A stretch of 64,000 bases of DNA from Pseudocolwellia sp049933045 (GCF_049933045.1 NZ_CP187926.1:2418001-2482000); one strand, 5' to 3'. Shown: positions 16,055-26,065, counted from the first letter of the stretch. Program-made: numbers and translations. Notes: generated by a model not told the origin, from the sequence alone.

Positions 16055-16726
16055 AATATTATTACTTATGTTTAAGTAAACATCTTAAAATTAATATCAG
16101 AACACTTCCTCTGCAGAATATATGCAAATCTATATCTCAAACAAACTACTGTAAAAGTAACCTCGAAAGGTCACCAGACCCTGGTCTATTCCAATAAGAT
16201 CTCAAAATAATTATCGTAACAAGTGATATCTGCTTTTGGCTTTACTGTTGTTATTCTTCTTAGATCAAATGTGTTTAGCTTTGCTTACTATGCTTGTGAT
16301 GGCTCAGTATATGGTTAAGTGATGGATAAACAGCTTTATAGCAATCTAAAAGGCTTGAGAAAGCCGTTATACCTATTGAACTAGGGTTAGGCAAACAAGT
16401 TATTGTATAGCTATTATTGACCCGTAATTTTCCTGAAATAAGAAAATCTAACAAGCCCTGTCCTTAACTGGCAAGTAGCTCATTATATGTTAATACATTA
16501 ACTAATATCTTAAGCTGAACTCAGGTTATGCAATAAGTTAATATTTATGGATAATTTCACACTTTTGTAATTTTACAACAAATTAACGTTAAATTAATAA
16601 AAAACCACCATCACCTATAATATATACACATTTATAATTTTAACGAAAAATAAACATAAATCATTGATATTAAATACAAATAACTATAGGTTAAAAAAAC
16701 TAATCCATCAGGTTTATTTTGTTCGT
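16055..16726. other. non-coding spacer between the two paralogs
   Basis: About 670 bp with no supportable gene on either strand. It contains a short box CCATCAGG...TTCGTTTGT just before the paralog 2 promoter, similar to the box upstream of the small-RNA promoters. Otherwise I see nothing in it. Confidence 0.5.
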
Positions 16727-16755
16727 TTGTTACGGGTGTGTAATTTTATTACATT
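16727..16755 (+). promoter_or_regulatory. promoter of the second secreted paralog
   Basis: TTGTTA (16727-16732), 17 bp, TACATT (16750-16755). Upstream CCATCAG (16705-16711) and CGTTTGT match the small-RNA cassettes in order and spacing style. Confidence 0.6.
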
Positions 16756-16807
16756 AGCATCGTCATCACGGTGATGGCACAAATTAAACACTTATTGGAT
16801 AAATATT

Positions 16808-17326
16808 ATGAAACTTAAAACTATATTATTAACATCATTAATCAGCTCTTCACTCGTTATGGCATCTACTTCTGTTATGGCAAGCGATTCTAAATTGAAA
16901 GTTGCAGTTATCAAGAATACAGCAATGTCTTCTGAAATTAGTAAAGGTGAATACCAAGAGATTATTGCTAGCTTGTCTAATACTTCAAGCGCAACTGAGT
17001 ACAACGATTTTGAAAAGAACACTGCATTATGTGTAGCTTACTTAAAAACAAGTAACACTGTTGAGTCTGAAGCAGCATGTTCATCAGCTATTGAAAGTGC
17101 TAAAACGTTAGAAACAAGCAGCAAAAGAGCAAACTACTTAAAATCTATCAGTTATAGCAACCGTGCAGTAGCTCGTTATTTAAAAAATGATGTTGTGGGT
17201 GCAATGAGTGATTTAGCAGTAGCTAACTCTATTGATAGCAACAAAATCAGTAAAATTAACTTAGAAGTAATGAATAGTAAGCTTGATCAAACAAGTTACG
17301 ATGAGTCTGTATCTTTAGCTGATTAA
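16808..17326 (+). CDS. secreted TPR-like protein, paralog 2
   Basis: 172 residues, same design as paralog 1: Sec signal peptide cleaved after SVMA, two conserved Cys, and the TPR-like YSNRAVARYLKNDVVGAMSDL. Residues 66-101 and 112-151 are identical to paralog 1, but the signal peptide and the first 40 mature residues differ at many places, as does a short patch at 102-111. The ribosome site is weaker (TTGGAT). Both copies look intact, with no stop or frame error. Function unknown; the shared promoter type suggests joint expression. Confidence 0.85.
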   Translation: MKLKTILLTSLISSSLVMASTSVMASDSKLKVAVIKNTAMSSEISKGEYQEIIASLSNTSSATEYNDFEKNTALCVAYLKTSNTVESEAACSSAIESAKTLETSSKRANYLKSISYSNRAVARYLKNDVVGAMSDLAVANSIDSNKISKINLEVMNSKLDQTSYDESVSLAD

Positions 17327-17481
17327 TAAAACAGGTAAACACTATGGTTCAAACGATAAATAATGGTCGATTTAATCGACAGACAAGGTAGTCGAAGTAT
17401 GGGCTCTAAATAAGGCGGTAAGAATATTTACCTGTTAGTTAACTTGATTAAAGTAATTAACAACTACCGCCTTATTCCACT
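17327..17481 (+). repeat. conserved 3' element of paralog 2
   Basis: Second copy of the 3' element (see 15893-16054), with a 12-bp outer stem AATAAGGCGGTA / TACCGCCTTATT. It lies between two convergent genes (this one and rhlE), and the outer stem could also act on the rhlE transcript from the other strand. Confidence 0.7.
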
Positions 17482-17495
17482 CGTAAAGAAAAACC

Positions 17496-18680
17496 TTATT
17501 GTTTATTTTTAGGCACAAAGTTTAAGATTGATACAGGTACAACCTTCTTCACCGGAAACTCTTCAAATTCTTTACGCTCAATAATATGTCCAAGCTTACT
17601 TTCAATTGCACAAAGGTTTCTAAAGTTATCTTTAGCGACAAAAGATATAGCTTCACCACTTGCCCCTGCTCTTCCCGTTCTGCCAATTCTGTGTATGTAA
17701 TCGTCAGGTCTATCAGGTAAGTCGTAATTAATCACTCTGTCTAAGTCATCAATATCTATACCACGAGCAGCTACTGCCGTAGCAACTAAAAATTTAATTT
17801 TTCCTGATTTAAAGTCGGCTAAAATTCTTTCTCTAATTTCTTGGGTTTTCCCGCTGTGAATACATTCTGCTTTGATATCGCGCTTTTCTAATTGGCTGAC
17901 TAACTTAGCTGCACCGTGTTTGGTTTCAATAAAAATAAGTGCTTGCTGCCATTCATTTTCTTTAATCAAATGACTTAGAAGTGCTGATTTATTGGTTTTA
18001 TCAACAGTTACTAACCATTGCTCAATTTTAGGTTTAGTTGTTGCATCTTGCTTAATCGAAATTTCAACAGCATTTGAACCAATAGCTCGTTTGGCTAATG
18101 AACGAATATCATCTGACAAGGTGGCTGAAAATAATAAATTTTGACGTTCATTAGGTAATCGCTCAATAATTTTATTGATGTCTTCTCTAAAGCCCATATC
18201 TAACATTCTATCGGCTTCGTCTAACACTAAGACTTCCAGTTCATCAAAATGCAAAGCTCGCTGATGAGACATATCAAGTAAGCGCCCTGGTGTTGCAACA
18301 ATAATATCAACACCCCAAATCAAACGCTGTTTTTGAGGTTCAGCATCAATACCGCCGTACATAGCCATAGAAGAGAGCTCTAAATGCTTGCTATATTGAG
18401 CAATACTCGCTTCAACCTGAACCGCTAATTCTCGTGTAGGTGTAAGTATAAGAGCTTTAATACGCTTACCTCTGAGGGTATATCCGGTATTTAATCTTTC
18501 TAATATAGGCAATACAAAACTTGCGGTTTTACCTGTCCCCGTTTGAGCAGCTGCAATTAAATCTTTTTTAGATAAAATAACAGGAATAGCACGTTTTTGG
18601 ATATTAGTTGGTTGCGTATAGCCAAGCTCTGCTACCGCTTTTAGAATGGGTTCAGATAAACCTAAGGTTGAAAATGACAT
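17496..18680 (-). CDS. rhlE: DEAD-box ATP-dependent RNA helicase RhlE
   Basis: RNA helicase of the RhlE group, involved in ribosome assembly and RNA turnover, often cold-induced. The 394-residue protein shows, in order, the Q motif (FSTLGLSEPIL... PTNIQKRAIP), motif I AQTGTGKT, Ia PTRELAVQ, GG, TPGRLLD, motif II DEAD, motif III SAT, motif IV IFIETK, motif V ATAVAARGIDI and motif VI HRIGRTGRAG. The C-terminal extension is short (about 25 residues), unlike the long basic tails of many RhlE proteins. The MSFSTLGLSEPIL start matches E. coli RhlE. It is probably monocistronic. Confidence 0.95.
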   Translation of the reverse strand: MSFSTLGLSEPILKAVAELGYTQPTNIQKRAIPVILSKKDLIAAAQTGTGKTASFVLPILERLNTGYTLRGKRIKALILTPTRELAVQVEASIAQYSKHLELSSMAMYGGIDAEPQKQRLIWGVDIIVATPGRLLDMSHQRALHFDELEVLVLDEADRMLDMGFREDINKIIERLPNERQNLLFSATLSDDIRSLAKRAIGSNAVEISIKQDATTKPKIEQWLVTVDKTNKSALLSHLIKENEWQQALIFIETKHGAAKLVSQLEKRDIKAECIHSGKTQEIRERILADFKSGKIKFLVATAVAARGIDIDDLDRVINYDLPDRPDDYIHRIGRTGRAGASGEAISFVAKDNFRNLCAIESKLGHIIERKEFEEFPVKKVVPVSILNFVPKNKQ

Positions 18681-18860
18681 GCATACCTCTACTCAAATAA
18701 TTACAGGCGCGGAGTATAGCAGTATATTGCCATAGTGATAATAAGAAGACCTGTTCTATCAAAAATTTCAGATTCTTTAACCAGGTTAATTGAAAGTATT
18801 TAAACATCCAAAGGTTATAAATAGGCTTAAACAAGCCTAATAACTTAACTCGCTCAATAA

Positions 18861-21137
18861 TTAAGAACTATCCTTTAATAAACTACCATCATTTAGCAGT
18901 ACTGAGATATCTTCAGGGGGTATTGGTTTACTAAATAAAAAGCCTTGAATAATATCGCAACTTAACAATTTAAGCGCATTAAACTGCTCGAACGTTTCTA
19001 CACCTTCCGCAATAACTTTATAGCCAAGGTGGTGACCCATTTCAATCATAGAACCAATAAGAAGTTCAGTTTTATGATCGAGGAACATGTCATTAATAAA
19101 ATATTTATCTATTTTAATATAATCAACTTTTAAATATTTTAAAGACGCAAAAGACGAGTAACCAGAACCAAAATCATCAATCGCTAATAAAACGCCCAAT
19201 TCTTTTAAAGATTTAAAAATAGAAAAATCTTCATGGTTAGTTTGCACAACACTTTCGGTTATCTCTAACTCTAAACATTGTGACTTCATACCTGTAGACT
19301 CTATGACACGTTTAATTAATGGAATAAAATCAGCATCAGCTAAATGTGTAGGAGAAATATTAACGGTTACTCTTAAATCGGTGAAACCAGCTTTATGCCA
19401 CTTTCCCCCTTGATGGCACGCTTCATACAAAACCCACTCTGTAAGTTGCTTGATCATGCCTATGCGCTCAGCCATTTCTATAAACTCAACAGGTGAAACA
19501 ACACCAAGTTCGGTATGAGTCCATCGAGAAAGCGCTTCTACGCCAACTATCATACCCGTATCAATATTAACTTGAGGTTGATAAACAAGCCTGAGTTGTT
19601 TTTTCTCAATCGCTTCACGTAAATATTGTTCAGCTCTAAAATGATATTCGGCTATAATACTTAATTCAATTTTATAGAAAGCGAAACAATTTTTTCCTGT
19701 TTTCTTAGCAGAATAAAGTGCGATATCAGACGCTTTTAGTAAACTCTCTAGGCTAGTACCATCATCCGGATATCTTGCAATACCAACACTACAAGTAGGA
19801 TTAAAATTACGCCCTGAAAGCTTAATGGTTTTTGATACTATTTCTATCACTTCTTGCGCTATTAATGTGATGTTATCTTTATCGGATAATGTTACGCAAA
19901 ATTCATCACCACCAATTCTAGAAACGGAATTTACTTTATCACCCAAGCTTATTAATCGTTGCGCGATTTGTTGTAATAAGTAATCCCCAATGTCATGACC
20001 CAAACTGTCATTTACATTCTTGAAATTATCTAAATCGATGTACAATAAGCTGAAAGGTTTATACTCTTTTTCTGACGCTTTAATAAGTTCTTTGATGCTA
20101 GCAAACAGATGAGCTCTGTTTGATAAACCAGTTAATTCATCTGTGTAGGCTAAAAATTTAATACGTTTTTGATTTTTATCCCGCTCCATCACAATACTTG
20201 TTAATCGGGCAGCAGCACTAAGATCAAACAATTCCTCACCATTAGGTAAACCAGGATAGTCTTTATACATAGCAAAGGTACCTAAAACATCTCCTGTCGA
20301 ACAAATTACTGGTTCAGACCAACAGCTTCGCACACCATATGGCAACACAAGGTGTTTCATGGTTGACCATTTAGTATCTGTTGCAATATCTTCTACAACA
20401 ACTCTGTTTCCTGTATAGCTTGATGTCCCGCAAGAACCTACATTAGGTCCGTTAATTAAACCATCTATTGCTTCGCTGTATTCGGCAGGTAAACTAGGTG
20501 CACTCCCATGTTTAATAACATTTCCTTCTAGCTCTAACATACAACATCGAATATCAGGATGTCGTCCTTCATAAATATGAATAATTTCATTATAAACATC
20601 GACTGCTGGCTCACCTTGAGCAATCATTTTTAATACATTGTTGTAACGTCGCTCAAACAACTCAGCTTTACGTTGTTGGCTTATATCAACATGATTACCA
20701 ATTAATCGTATAGGATTATCTTCAGCATCTCTTGTAACTTGTACCACTCGGGTAATGATATACAGATAGTGACCTTTTTTATGACGCATACGCATTTCAT
20801 GTTCAAAAATTTTTTCATTACCATAAAGATAATTTTGAACTTTAGTTAAAATAAGTTCTTTATCATCAGGGTGAACAAGCTCAGCCCAAACATTAAGGTT
20901 AGGCTCAAGCTCATGGGATTCATAGCCTAAAATCTTTTTCCAATTAGTAGAGTAATAAACACTGTTTGTTTTTAAATCCCAATCCCAAGTACCGTTATTA
21001 ATTTCATAATGAGTACAAACTGCATATTCGCCGTTTCTAAAATGATCTACAGACTTAGTATTATTAAGCTGTCGCAACGTCTGAAGTTCATGCTGTAACG
21101 ACTTAATTTCTTCTTTTAATTGAGATATGGAATTCAT
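18861..21137 (-). CDS. c-di-GMP turnover protein: PAS-GAF-GGDEF-EAL
   Basis: Cytoplasmic sensor protein of 758 residues without membrane helices. An N-terminal coiled coil (1-28), a PAS/PAC fold (about 45-155, with WDWDLKTNSVYYS and GHYLYIITRVVQV...GNHVDIS), a GAF domain (about 170-315), a diguanylate cyclase domain with intact GGDEF at 409-413, and a phosphodiesterase domain with EAL at 534-536, QPQVN, ITESVVQ and DDFGSGYSS. Both active sites look complete, so it may make and break c-di-GMP. The residues before GGDEF lack an RxxD inhibitory site. It stands alone, with no obvious operon partner. Confidence 0.93.
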   Translation of the reverse strand: MNSISQLKEEIKSLQHELQTLRQLNNTKSVDHFRNGEYAVCTHYEINNGTWDWDLKTNSVYYSTNWKKILGYESHELEPNLNVWAELVHPDDKELILTKVQNYLYGNEKIFEHEMRMRHKKGHYLYIITRVVQVTRDAEDNPIRLIGNHVDISQQRKAELFERRYNNVLKMIAQGEPAVDVYNEIIHIYEGRHPDIRCCMLELEGNVIKHGSAPSLPAEYSEAIDGLINGPNVGSCGTSSYTGNRVVVEDIATDTKWSTMKHLVLPYGVRSCWSEPVICSTGDVLGTFAMYKDYPGLPNGEELFDLSAAARLTSIVMERDKNQKRIKFLAYTDELTGLSNRAHLFASIKELIKASEKEYKPFSLLYIDLDNFKNVNDSLGHDIGDYLLQQIAQRLISLGDKVNSVSRIGGDEFCVTLSDKDNITLIAQEVIEIVSKTIKLSGRNFNPTCSVGIARYPDDGTSLESLLKASDIALYSAKKTGKNCFAFYKIELSIIAEYHFRAEQYLREAIEKKQLRLVYQPQVNIDTGMIVGVEALSRWTHTELGVVSPVEFIEMAERIGMIKQLTEWVLYEACHQGGKWHKAGFTDLRVTVNISPTHLADADFIPLIKRVIESTGMKSQCLELEITESVVQTNHEDFSIFKSLKELGVLLAIDDFGSGYSSFASLKYLKVDYIKIDKYFINDMFLDHKTELLIGSMIEMGHHLGYKVIAEGVETFEQFNALKLLSCDIIQGFLFSKPIPPEDISVLLNDGSLLKDSS

Positions 21138-21410
21138 ATCAGTGCTAAACCTCTAGTAAAATTAACATTTTATTTACACTTTTTTTTGGATTTATAAAAC
21201 AAAAAACAATATTTTAAAAAGCTTAAAAACATATTAAATTGAACAAATAAGCTTATTATTTCTTACTCTAAAGCTAGTCAAGGATTTTTAAAATGTAAAG
21301 ATTTTGTATCTAGTTTAATTTTGCTCAAGGCTAATAATTTAAAAACCATTAAAATTCAATTACACTGCGTGTTTATAAATTTACTTTTTCTGCGACAAGT
21401 TACCCATATT

Positions 21411-22088
21411 ATGATTTTAAATTTTTCAGATTACTCAGAAAATCAACGTTATCATTTAATGACACAAACGCTTATTCCTCGACCAATTGCATGGGCTTTA
21501 ACCTTTTCAGGTACTAATATTGTTGTAAATGAAGCGACTCAAAGCGTAGAACAAAATCAGTTAAATTTAGCCCCTTTCTCTTACTTTACCGCGGTATCAA
21601 GTACGCCAGCTTTATTGATGTTATCTGTTGGTAAAAAGCCAACGGGTGAATCTAAAGATACACTGACTAATGTTGTAAAAAACAAGAAAATGGTGATTCA
21701 TATCGCATCTGAGCAACAAGCTGGCTTAGTTACTCAAACAGCAGCAACCTTACCCCATGGTCAATCTGAGCTTGAATTAACAGACGAGTCGAACAATACA
21801 GATCTCCATCTAAAAACAGTGCCTTTTGATGGGTTTCCATTACCTAGATTAGAGCAATGCGATATTGCTTACGGCTGTGAGTTATATGAAATAAAAGAAA
21901 TTAAAGACAGCCCGCTAACATTAATATTAGTTGAAGTTAAACAAATTTATATCAGTGATAGTGTGATGGATGTAGATGCAAAAAATAGAATAAAAGTACA
22001 TGCTGATAAGGTAAATCCACTCGCTAGGCTTGGTGGTGGTGAATATTCAGGTATAACCGCACCTTTTTCTAAAGTACGTCCTGCATAA
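21411..22088 (+). CDS. flavin reductase-like (FMN-binding split barrel) protein
   Basis: The 225-residue product has the flavin reductase-like layout: PRPIAWALTFSG near the start, NLAPFSYFTAVSSTPALLMLSVG (FMN phosphate loop), KDTLTNVVKNKKMVIHIAS, then LPRLEQCDIAYGCELYEI and a C-terminal YADKVNPLARLGGGEY-type segment (here HADKVNPLARLGGGEYS). Relatives bind FMN and act as NAD(P)H:flavin oxidoreductases or unknown oxidoreductases. The frame is open from 21321, but the family motif starts at the ATG at 21411 (MILNFSDYSENQRY), which I use; no good ribosome site is visible for either. Confidence 0.85.
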   Translation: MILNFSDYSENQRYHLMTQTLIPRPIAWALTFSGTNIVVNEATQSVEQNQLNLAPFSYFTAVSSTPALLMLSVGKKPTGESKDTLTNVVKNKKMVIHIASEQQAGLVTQTAATLPHGQSELELTDESNNTDLHLKTVPFDGFPLPRLEQCDIAYGCELYEIKEIKDSPLTLILVEVKQIYISDSVMDVDAKNRIKVHADKVNPLARLGGGEYSGITAPFSKVRPA

Positions 22089-22120
22089 AAGCTAATAACA
22101 TTAAACACATAACAGTTATT

Positions 22121-22151
22121 GTTAGGGTTATAGTTTTTCTATAACCCTAAC
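22121..22151. terminator. strong hairpin between convergent genes
   Basis: Perfect 13-bp stem GTTAGGGTTATAG / CTATAACCCTAAC with a TTTTT loop, midway between the flavin reductase (+) and GH3 (-) stops. The T run after the stem is poor on both strands, so it may be a weak bidirectional terminator or an RNA-stabilising end. Confidence 0.65.
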
Positions 22152-22218
22152 TGCAATAAACTTAAGCCAAATACTATATTAGCTATTAAGTCAAAATAAG
22201 CGATCTAAACTATCTAAA

Positions 22219-24789
22219 CTACATAGCTCCACAGCTAACCGTTGGGCTAACATCAATGTTATCAGTGATCACAATATCAGCAATACTCAATTCTACATTT
22301 CCTTTTGAAGAAAGCTCAAAGGGTATAGCCGTTTTAGAAAAGTCCATTCCAGCATGACTAAAACAACTTAAATCTATTGAGAAGGTTTGCCAATCACTCA
22401 ATGGCAATTTATTTAAATAAGAGCCAATGTTAACGCTAGCGCCACATTCTTTATCAGCCGAACAATAAGTTGATAAATAAACATCTCCCGACACTCTGTT
22501 TGCTAAACTAACGCTAAATTGCAAACGAGAGTTTTCTGATACATTTTCAGCAAAGTTAAAAGTTGTTTCAGCCACATGTTTTATCATCACGCCAGCAGAC
22601 TGACTTTTAGCTGATTTTTCATTACCCGTTAAGCTTATTCTAAACGCATCTTCCTGAACAAGTTTATCTACAGTACGGTAGTTTAATTCAGCTAGTTGAT
22701 GAGCATTAGCATAAACGGCAATGTCTTTATCTCCAGAATACAACCAAAGTGACCACGGTTGTTTAATTGAATTTTTAAATATCTCAATAACCTTATCGTC
22801 AGTTTTAACACTACCAGCAGGTATATTTATTGTTTCATCTAAGATATCTGTTAACGTGTCTTTATCACCATAAGTTAAACCAAATCCGTAAGGGAACAAA
22901 GGATCATAGTTTTCATCAAATCGATTAACCTCCGTCTGCATTGCATCTTTAGGCCATGAAAATGAAAGCTTACCCATAAAGTTATGCTGAATGTCATTAT
23001 TTTCATCAGCTAAAATAACATCAGCAATACCTTGCCCTTCTGAGCCAGGTAACCATGCCGCAACAAAAGCATCTGAAGCATTAATTTCAGCATTTACCCA
23101 CATAGGACGACCAGTAATAAAGATTGAAACAACAGGAATCCCTTGCTGCTTAAATTGCTTTAATAAAGCTAACGATTTTTTGTTGTTACTTTCAAAGTAT
23201 AAATGCTCTATATCGCCCTGTCCTTCGGCATAAGGTTCTTCACCAAATACCACAACAGCAACATCAGGTTTTTCTTCAAAGCTACCATCAATACTTAATA
23301 TCGCACTTCCGCCCGCTTTTGTTACTTGTTGTTCAATACCAGAGTAGATCGATGTACCACCTGGGAAGTCTTTGTTAGTATTTCCAGTACCTTGCCAAGT
23401 GATTGACCAACCACCCGACTGTTTACCAATATTATCTGCTCCATCTCCAGCAACTAAAATGTTTAACTTAGGTGATATAGGTAATAAATTAGCTTTGTTT
23501 TTTAAAAGTACTAAAGACTCTTGAACAGCTTGTCTAGCAACTTTGCGATGTTCATCACTGCCAATTAAAGCTGTTTTACCAGAGAACATACGCTTAGCTG
23601 GGCTTGGTTTATCAAACAATCCTGCTCTGAACTTTACACGTAATATACGCTTAACTGCGTCATCAATACGTGCAATAGAAATGGTATTGTTTTTAACTTG
23701 TTTGATGGTATTTTCATATAAAGGCTTCCAAGCATCTGTTGGTACCATAAATATGTCTAGCCCTGCATTTACAGCTTGTGGACAGCTTTCATTGCTACAA
23801 CCTTTAACTTGTCCGTGACCATTCCAATCACCTACAACAAAGCCATCAAACCCCATTTTTTCTTTCAACACTTCTGTTAATAGATAATGGCTGCCATGAA
23901 TTTTTTCACCATTCCAACTGTTAAATGATGCCATAACAGACTGAGCTCCAGCTGCTAAACCACTGACATAACCTTGAGCATGTAGTTTGTATAAGTCTTG
24001 TTCTGAAGTTTGGTTATCACCTTGATCATCACCATCTTTAGTACCGCCATCGCCGACAAAATGTTTAACCGTACTGATAACACGATCGTCACCTAAAAAA
24101 TCATCACCTGCACTACCTTGTAAACCTTTAACAACAGCACTTGCATAAAGTTTTACTATTTCAGGATCTTCAGAATAACCTTCATAAGTTCTACCCCAAC
24201 GATCATTTCTTACCGTTGCAACGGTTGGTGCAAATACCCAATCAATACCCGTTACCATAACTTCGGTTGCGGTTATTTGAGCTATTTTAGTCATCAATTC
24301 AGCATTATTTGCTGCACCTAAACCAATATTATGTGGAAATAATGTAGCTCCAATGACATTGTTATGACCATGAACCGCATCAGTACCCCACATTGTAGGG
24401 ATTGCATTACCATCAACTGAATCATCAACAGAGGCTTGATACATTGTTTCAGCAAGCTCTATCCAATCTTGAGGTGTTGAATGTTTATTATTTTTAGGAA
24501 AAGCTCCACCACCATTTAAATATGAACCAAAGCCATATTTACGCATATCTTCTGGAGTTATATCGCGTATTTCAGGTTGGATCATTTGCGCAACTTTTTG
24601 CTCTAACGTCATAGAGTTTAATAGTTTAGTTACTTTCGCTTCAATAACAGCATCTATTTTTACTTCAGATTTTATTGGTGCCCAAGCTTTTGCTTCGTTT
24701 GAATTTATACTGTCAGATAATTCAATCGAACAACCTGTAGCTAATAAAACAAGTGAACTAGATAATAGTGTGATTTTAGATAGCTTCAT
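22219..24789 (-). CDS. GH3 exo-beta-glucosidase lipoprotein with C-terminal ExoP-like domain
   Basis: Releases glucose from beta-glucan oligosaccharides, here probably laminarin fragments. Starting at the ATG at 24789 (GAGGG upstream), the product has 856 residues and a lipobox (SLVLLATGC), so it is anchored to a membrane. The (beta/alpha)8 domain has MWGTDAVHGHNN, RWGRTYEGYSEDP, VKHFVGDG and the nucleophile region FVVGDWNGHG (Asp321). A second alpha/beta domain follows (LVLLKNKANLLP). The last 200 residues form a galactose-binding-like ExoP domain (DWQTFSIDLSCF). The start overlaps the MFS stop by 14 bp, so translation is probably coupled. Family certain; substrate inferred from neighbours. 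Confidence 0.93.
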   Translation of the reverse strand: MKLSKITLLSSSLVLLATGCSIELSDSINSNEAKAWAPIKSEVKIDAVIEAKVTKLLNSMTLEQKVAQMIQPEIRDITPEDMRKYGFGSYLNGGGAFPKNNKHSTPQDWIELAETMYQASVDDSVDGNAIPTMWGTDAVHGHNNVIGATLFPHNIGLGAANNAELMTKIAQITATEVMVTGIDWVFAPTVATVRNDRWGRTYEGYSEDPEIVKLYASAVVKGLQGSAGDDFLGDDRVISTVKHFVGDGGTKDGDDQGDNQTSEQDLYKLHAQGYVSGLAAGAQSVMASFNSWNGEKIHGSHYLLTEVLKEKMGFDGFVVGDWNGHGQVKGCSNESCPQAVNAGLDIFMVPTDAWKPLYENTIKQVKNNTISIARIDDAVKRILRVKFRAGLFDKPSPAKRMFSGKTALIGSDEHRKVARQAVQESLVLLKNKANLLPISPKLNILVAGDGADNIGKQSGGWSITWQGTGNTNKDFPGGTSIYSGIEQQVTKAGGSAILSIDGSFEEKPDVAVVVFGEEPYAEGQGDIEHLYFESNNKKSLALLKQFKQQGIPVVSIFITGRPMWVNAEINASDAFVAAWLPGSEGQGIADVILADENNDIQHNFMGKLSFSWPKDAMQTEVNRFDENYDPLFPYGFGLTYGDKDTLTDILDETINIPAGSVKTDDKVIEIFKNSIKQPWSLWLYSGDKDIAVYANAHQLAELNYRTVDKLVQEDAFRISLTGNEKSAKSQSAGVMIKHVAETTFNFAENVSENSRLQFSVSLANRVSGDVYLSTYCSADKECGASVNIGSYLNKLPLSDWQTFSIDLSCFSHAGMDFSKTAIPFELSSKGNVELSIADIVITDNIDVSPTVSCGAM

Positions 24790-26065
24790 GTTTGCCACCC
24801 TCTTTAATTTGATTTGAAATAGATTCAGGCTTAGAACCAACTAATGCGTAATAACCAATATAGGCATAACAAAAAATAGGTAAAATAAACGACAGTTGAA
24901 TACCCAATGTATCTGCTAAAGCGCCTTGTACTAAAGGTAAAATAGCGCCACCAACAATAGCTAAACATAAAACACCAGCGCCATGGCTTGCCGCATTACC
25001 TAGTTGATTAATCGCTAATGTAAAAATGGTAGGGAACATAATAGAGTTGAAAAAACCTACAGCAAGAATGGCTAACATAGCAGTAGAGCCATCAGTCACA
25101 ATAGCAACAAACACTAAAATAGCGGCACAAACAGCATTAATAAATAACACTTTATTCGCCGATACAAATTGCATAACACCTGCGCCAATAAAACGCCCAA
25201 CCATAGCTCCCCCCCAATAATAAGAAATATATTTAGCCGCTTCAGCTTCAGTTATACCCGCAATAGTAGGCTCTGCTAAGAAGTTAATTAAAAAACTACC
25301 AATAGCAACTTCACCACCCACATAAACAAAAATACCTAAAGCACCTAAGCGTAAATGCTTGTACTGCCATGCTTTACTTGGCGATATTTTTGCTTCTTTA
25401 TTTTGGCCTAAATTAGGAAGCTTGAGAAAAGCAAATATAATAGCCAGAACCATTAAGGTTAATGCGATGGCGATATAAGGAATTTGTACTGAGCTTGCAT
25501 CAACTGCTTCAGTCGATTCAACGCCACTGAAGATCAACCAAGCACCAAAAAATGGAGCAACGGTTGTACCAAAAGAGTTAAAAGCTTGCGTTAAGGTAAG
25601 TCGTGAAGATGCAGTTTTACTTGGACCTAAAGCGCTTACATATGGATTCGCAGAAACTTGTAAAATAGTAATACCTGTAGCTAAAACAAATAATGCCAGT
25701 AAGAAAACAGCATAAATGCCAATTTCAGCGGCGGGATAAAAAAGTAAACAGCCAAGGCTAGCAATAGATAATCCAGCGACTATGCCCTTTTTATAACCTA
25801 AACGGCTAACCAAAGCGCCAGCAGGAAGAGAAACAATAAAATACGCGCCAAAAAAACAAAATTGAATCAACATAGCTTGGGTATAGCTAAGATCAAACAT
25901 GCCTTTTAAATAAGGGATCAAAATGTCGTTAAGACAGGTGATAAAACCCCACATAAAAAATAATGAAGTAAGCGAGACTAAAGCAAACATATTATTTTGT
26001 GGAGGATTGCTTGATGAGTTTTCTGAACTATTCTGTGTATCGATAATAACGGCAGAACTAGCCAT
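24776..26065 (-). CDS. MFS sugar transporter, FucP/GluP group
   Basis: Proton-coupled sugar importer of the inner membrane, 429 residues with about 12 hydrophobic helices. The N-terminus has the group signature FFMWGFITCLNDILIPYLKGMFDLSY, followed by AGALVSRLGYKKGI (motif A-like), AFNSFGTTVAPFFGAWLIF and YYWGGAMVGRFIG. Its relatives carry glucose, galactose, fucose or N-acetylglucosamine. Between a TonB receptor and a GH3 glucosidase it most likely takes up the glucose released from beta-glucan. It lies 116 bp downstream of the receptor gene, beyond a hairpin that may partly terminate transcription. Confidence 0.92.
   Translation of the reverse strand: MASSAVIIDTQNSSENSSSNPPQNNMFALVSLTSLFFMWGFITCLNDILIPYLKGMFDLSYTQAMLIQFCFFGAYFIVSLPAGALVSRLGYKKGIVAGLSIASLGCLLFYPAAEIGIYAVFLLALFVLATGITILQVSANPYVSALGPSKTASSRLTLTQAFNSFGTTVAPFFGAWLIFSGVESTEAVDASSVQIPYIAIALTLMVLAIIFAFLKLPNLGQNKEAKISPSKAWQYKHLRLGALGIFVYVGGEVAIGSFLINFLAEPTIAGITEAEAAKYISYYWGGAMVGRFIGAGVMQFVSANKVLFINAVCAAILVFVAIVTDGSTAMLAILAVGFFNSIMFPTIFTLAINQLGNAASHGAGVLCLAIVGGAILPLVQGALADTLGIQLSFILPIFCYAYIGYYALVGSKPESISNQIKEGGKHEAI

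Noticed and set aside
15910..17400. 15-codon frame MVQTINNGRFNRQTR in both 3' elements
   Set aside because: Identical in both copies, but so is the surrounding non-coding sequence, and there is no good ribosome site; RNA structure is the simpler reading.
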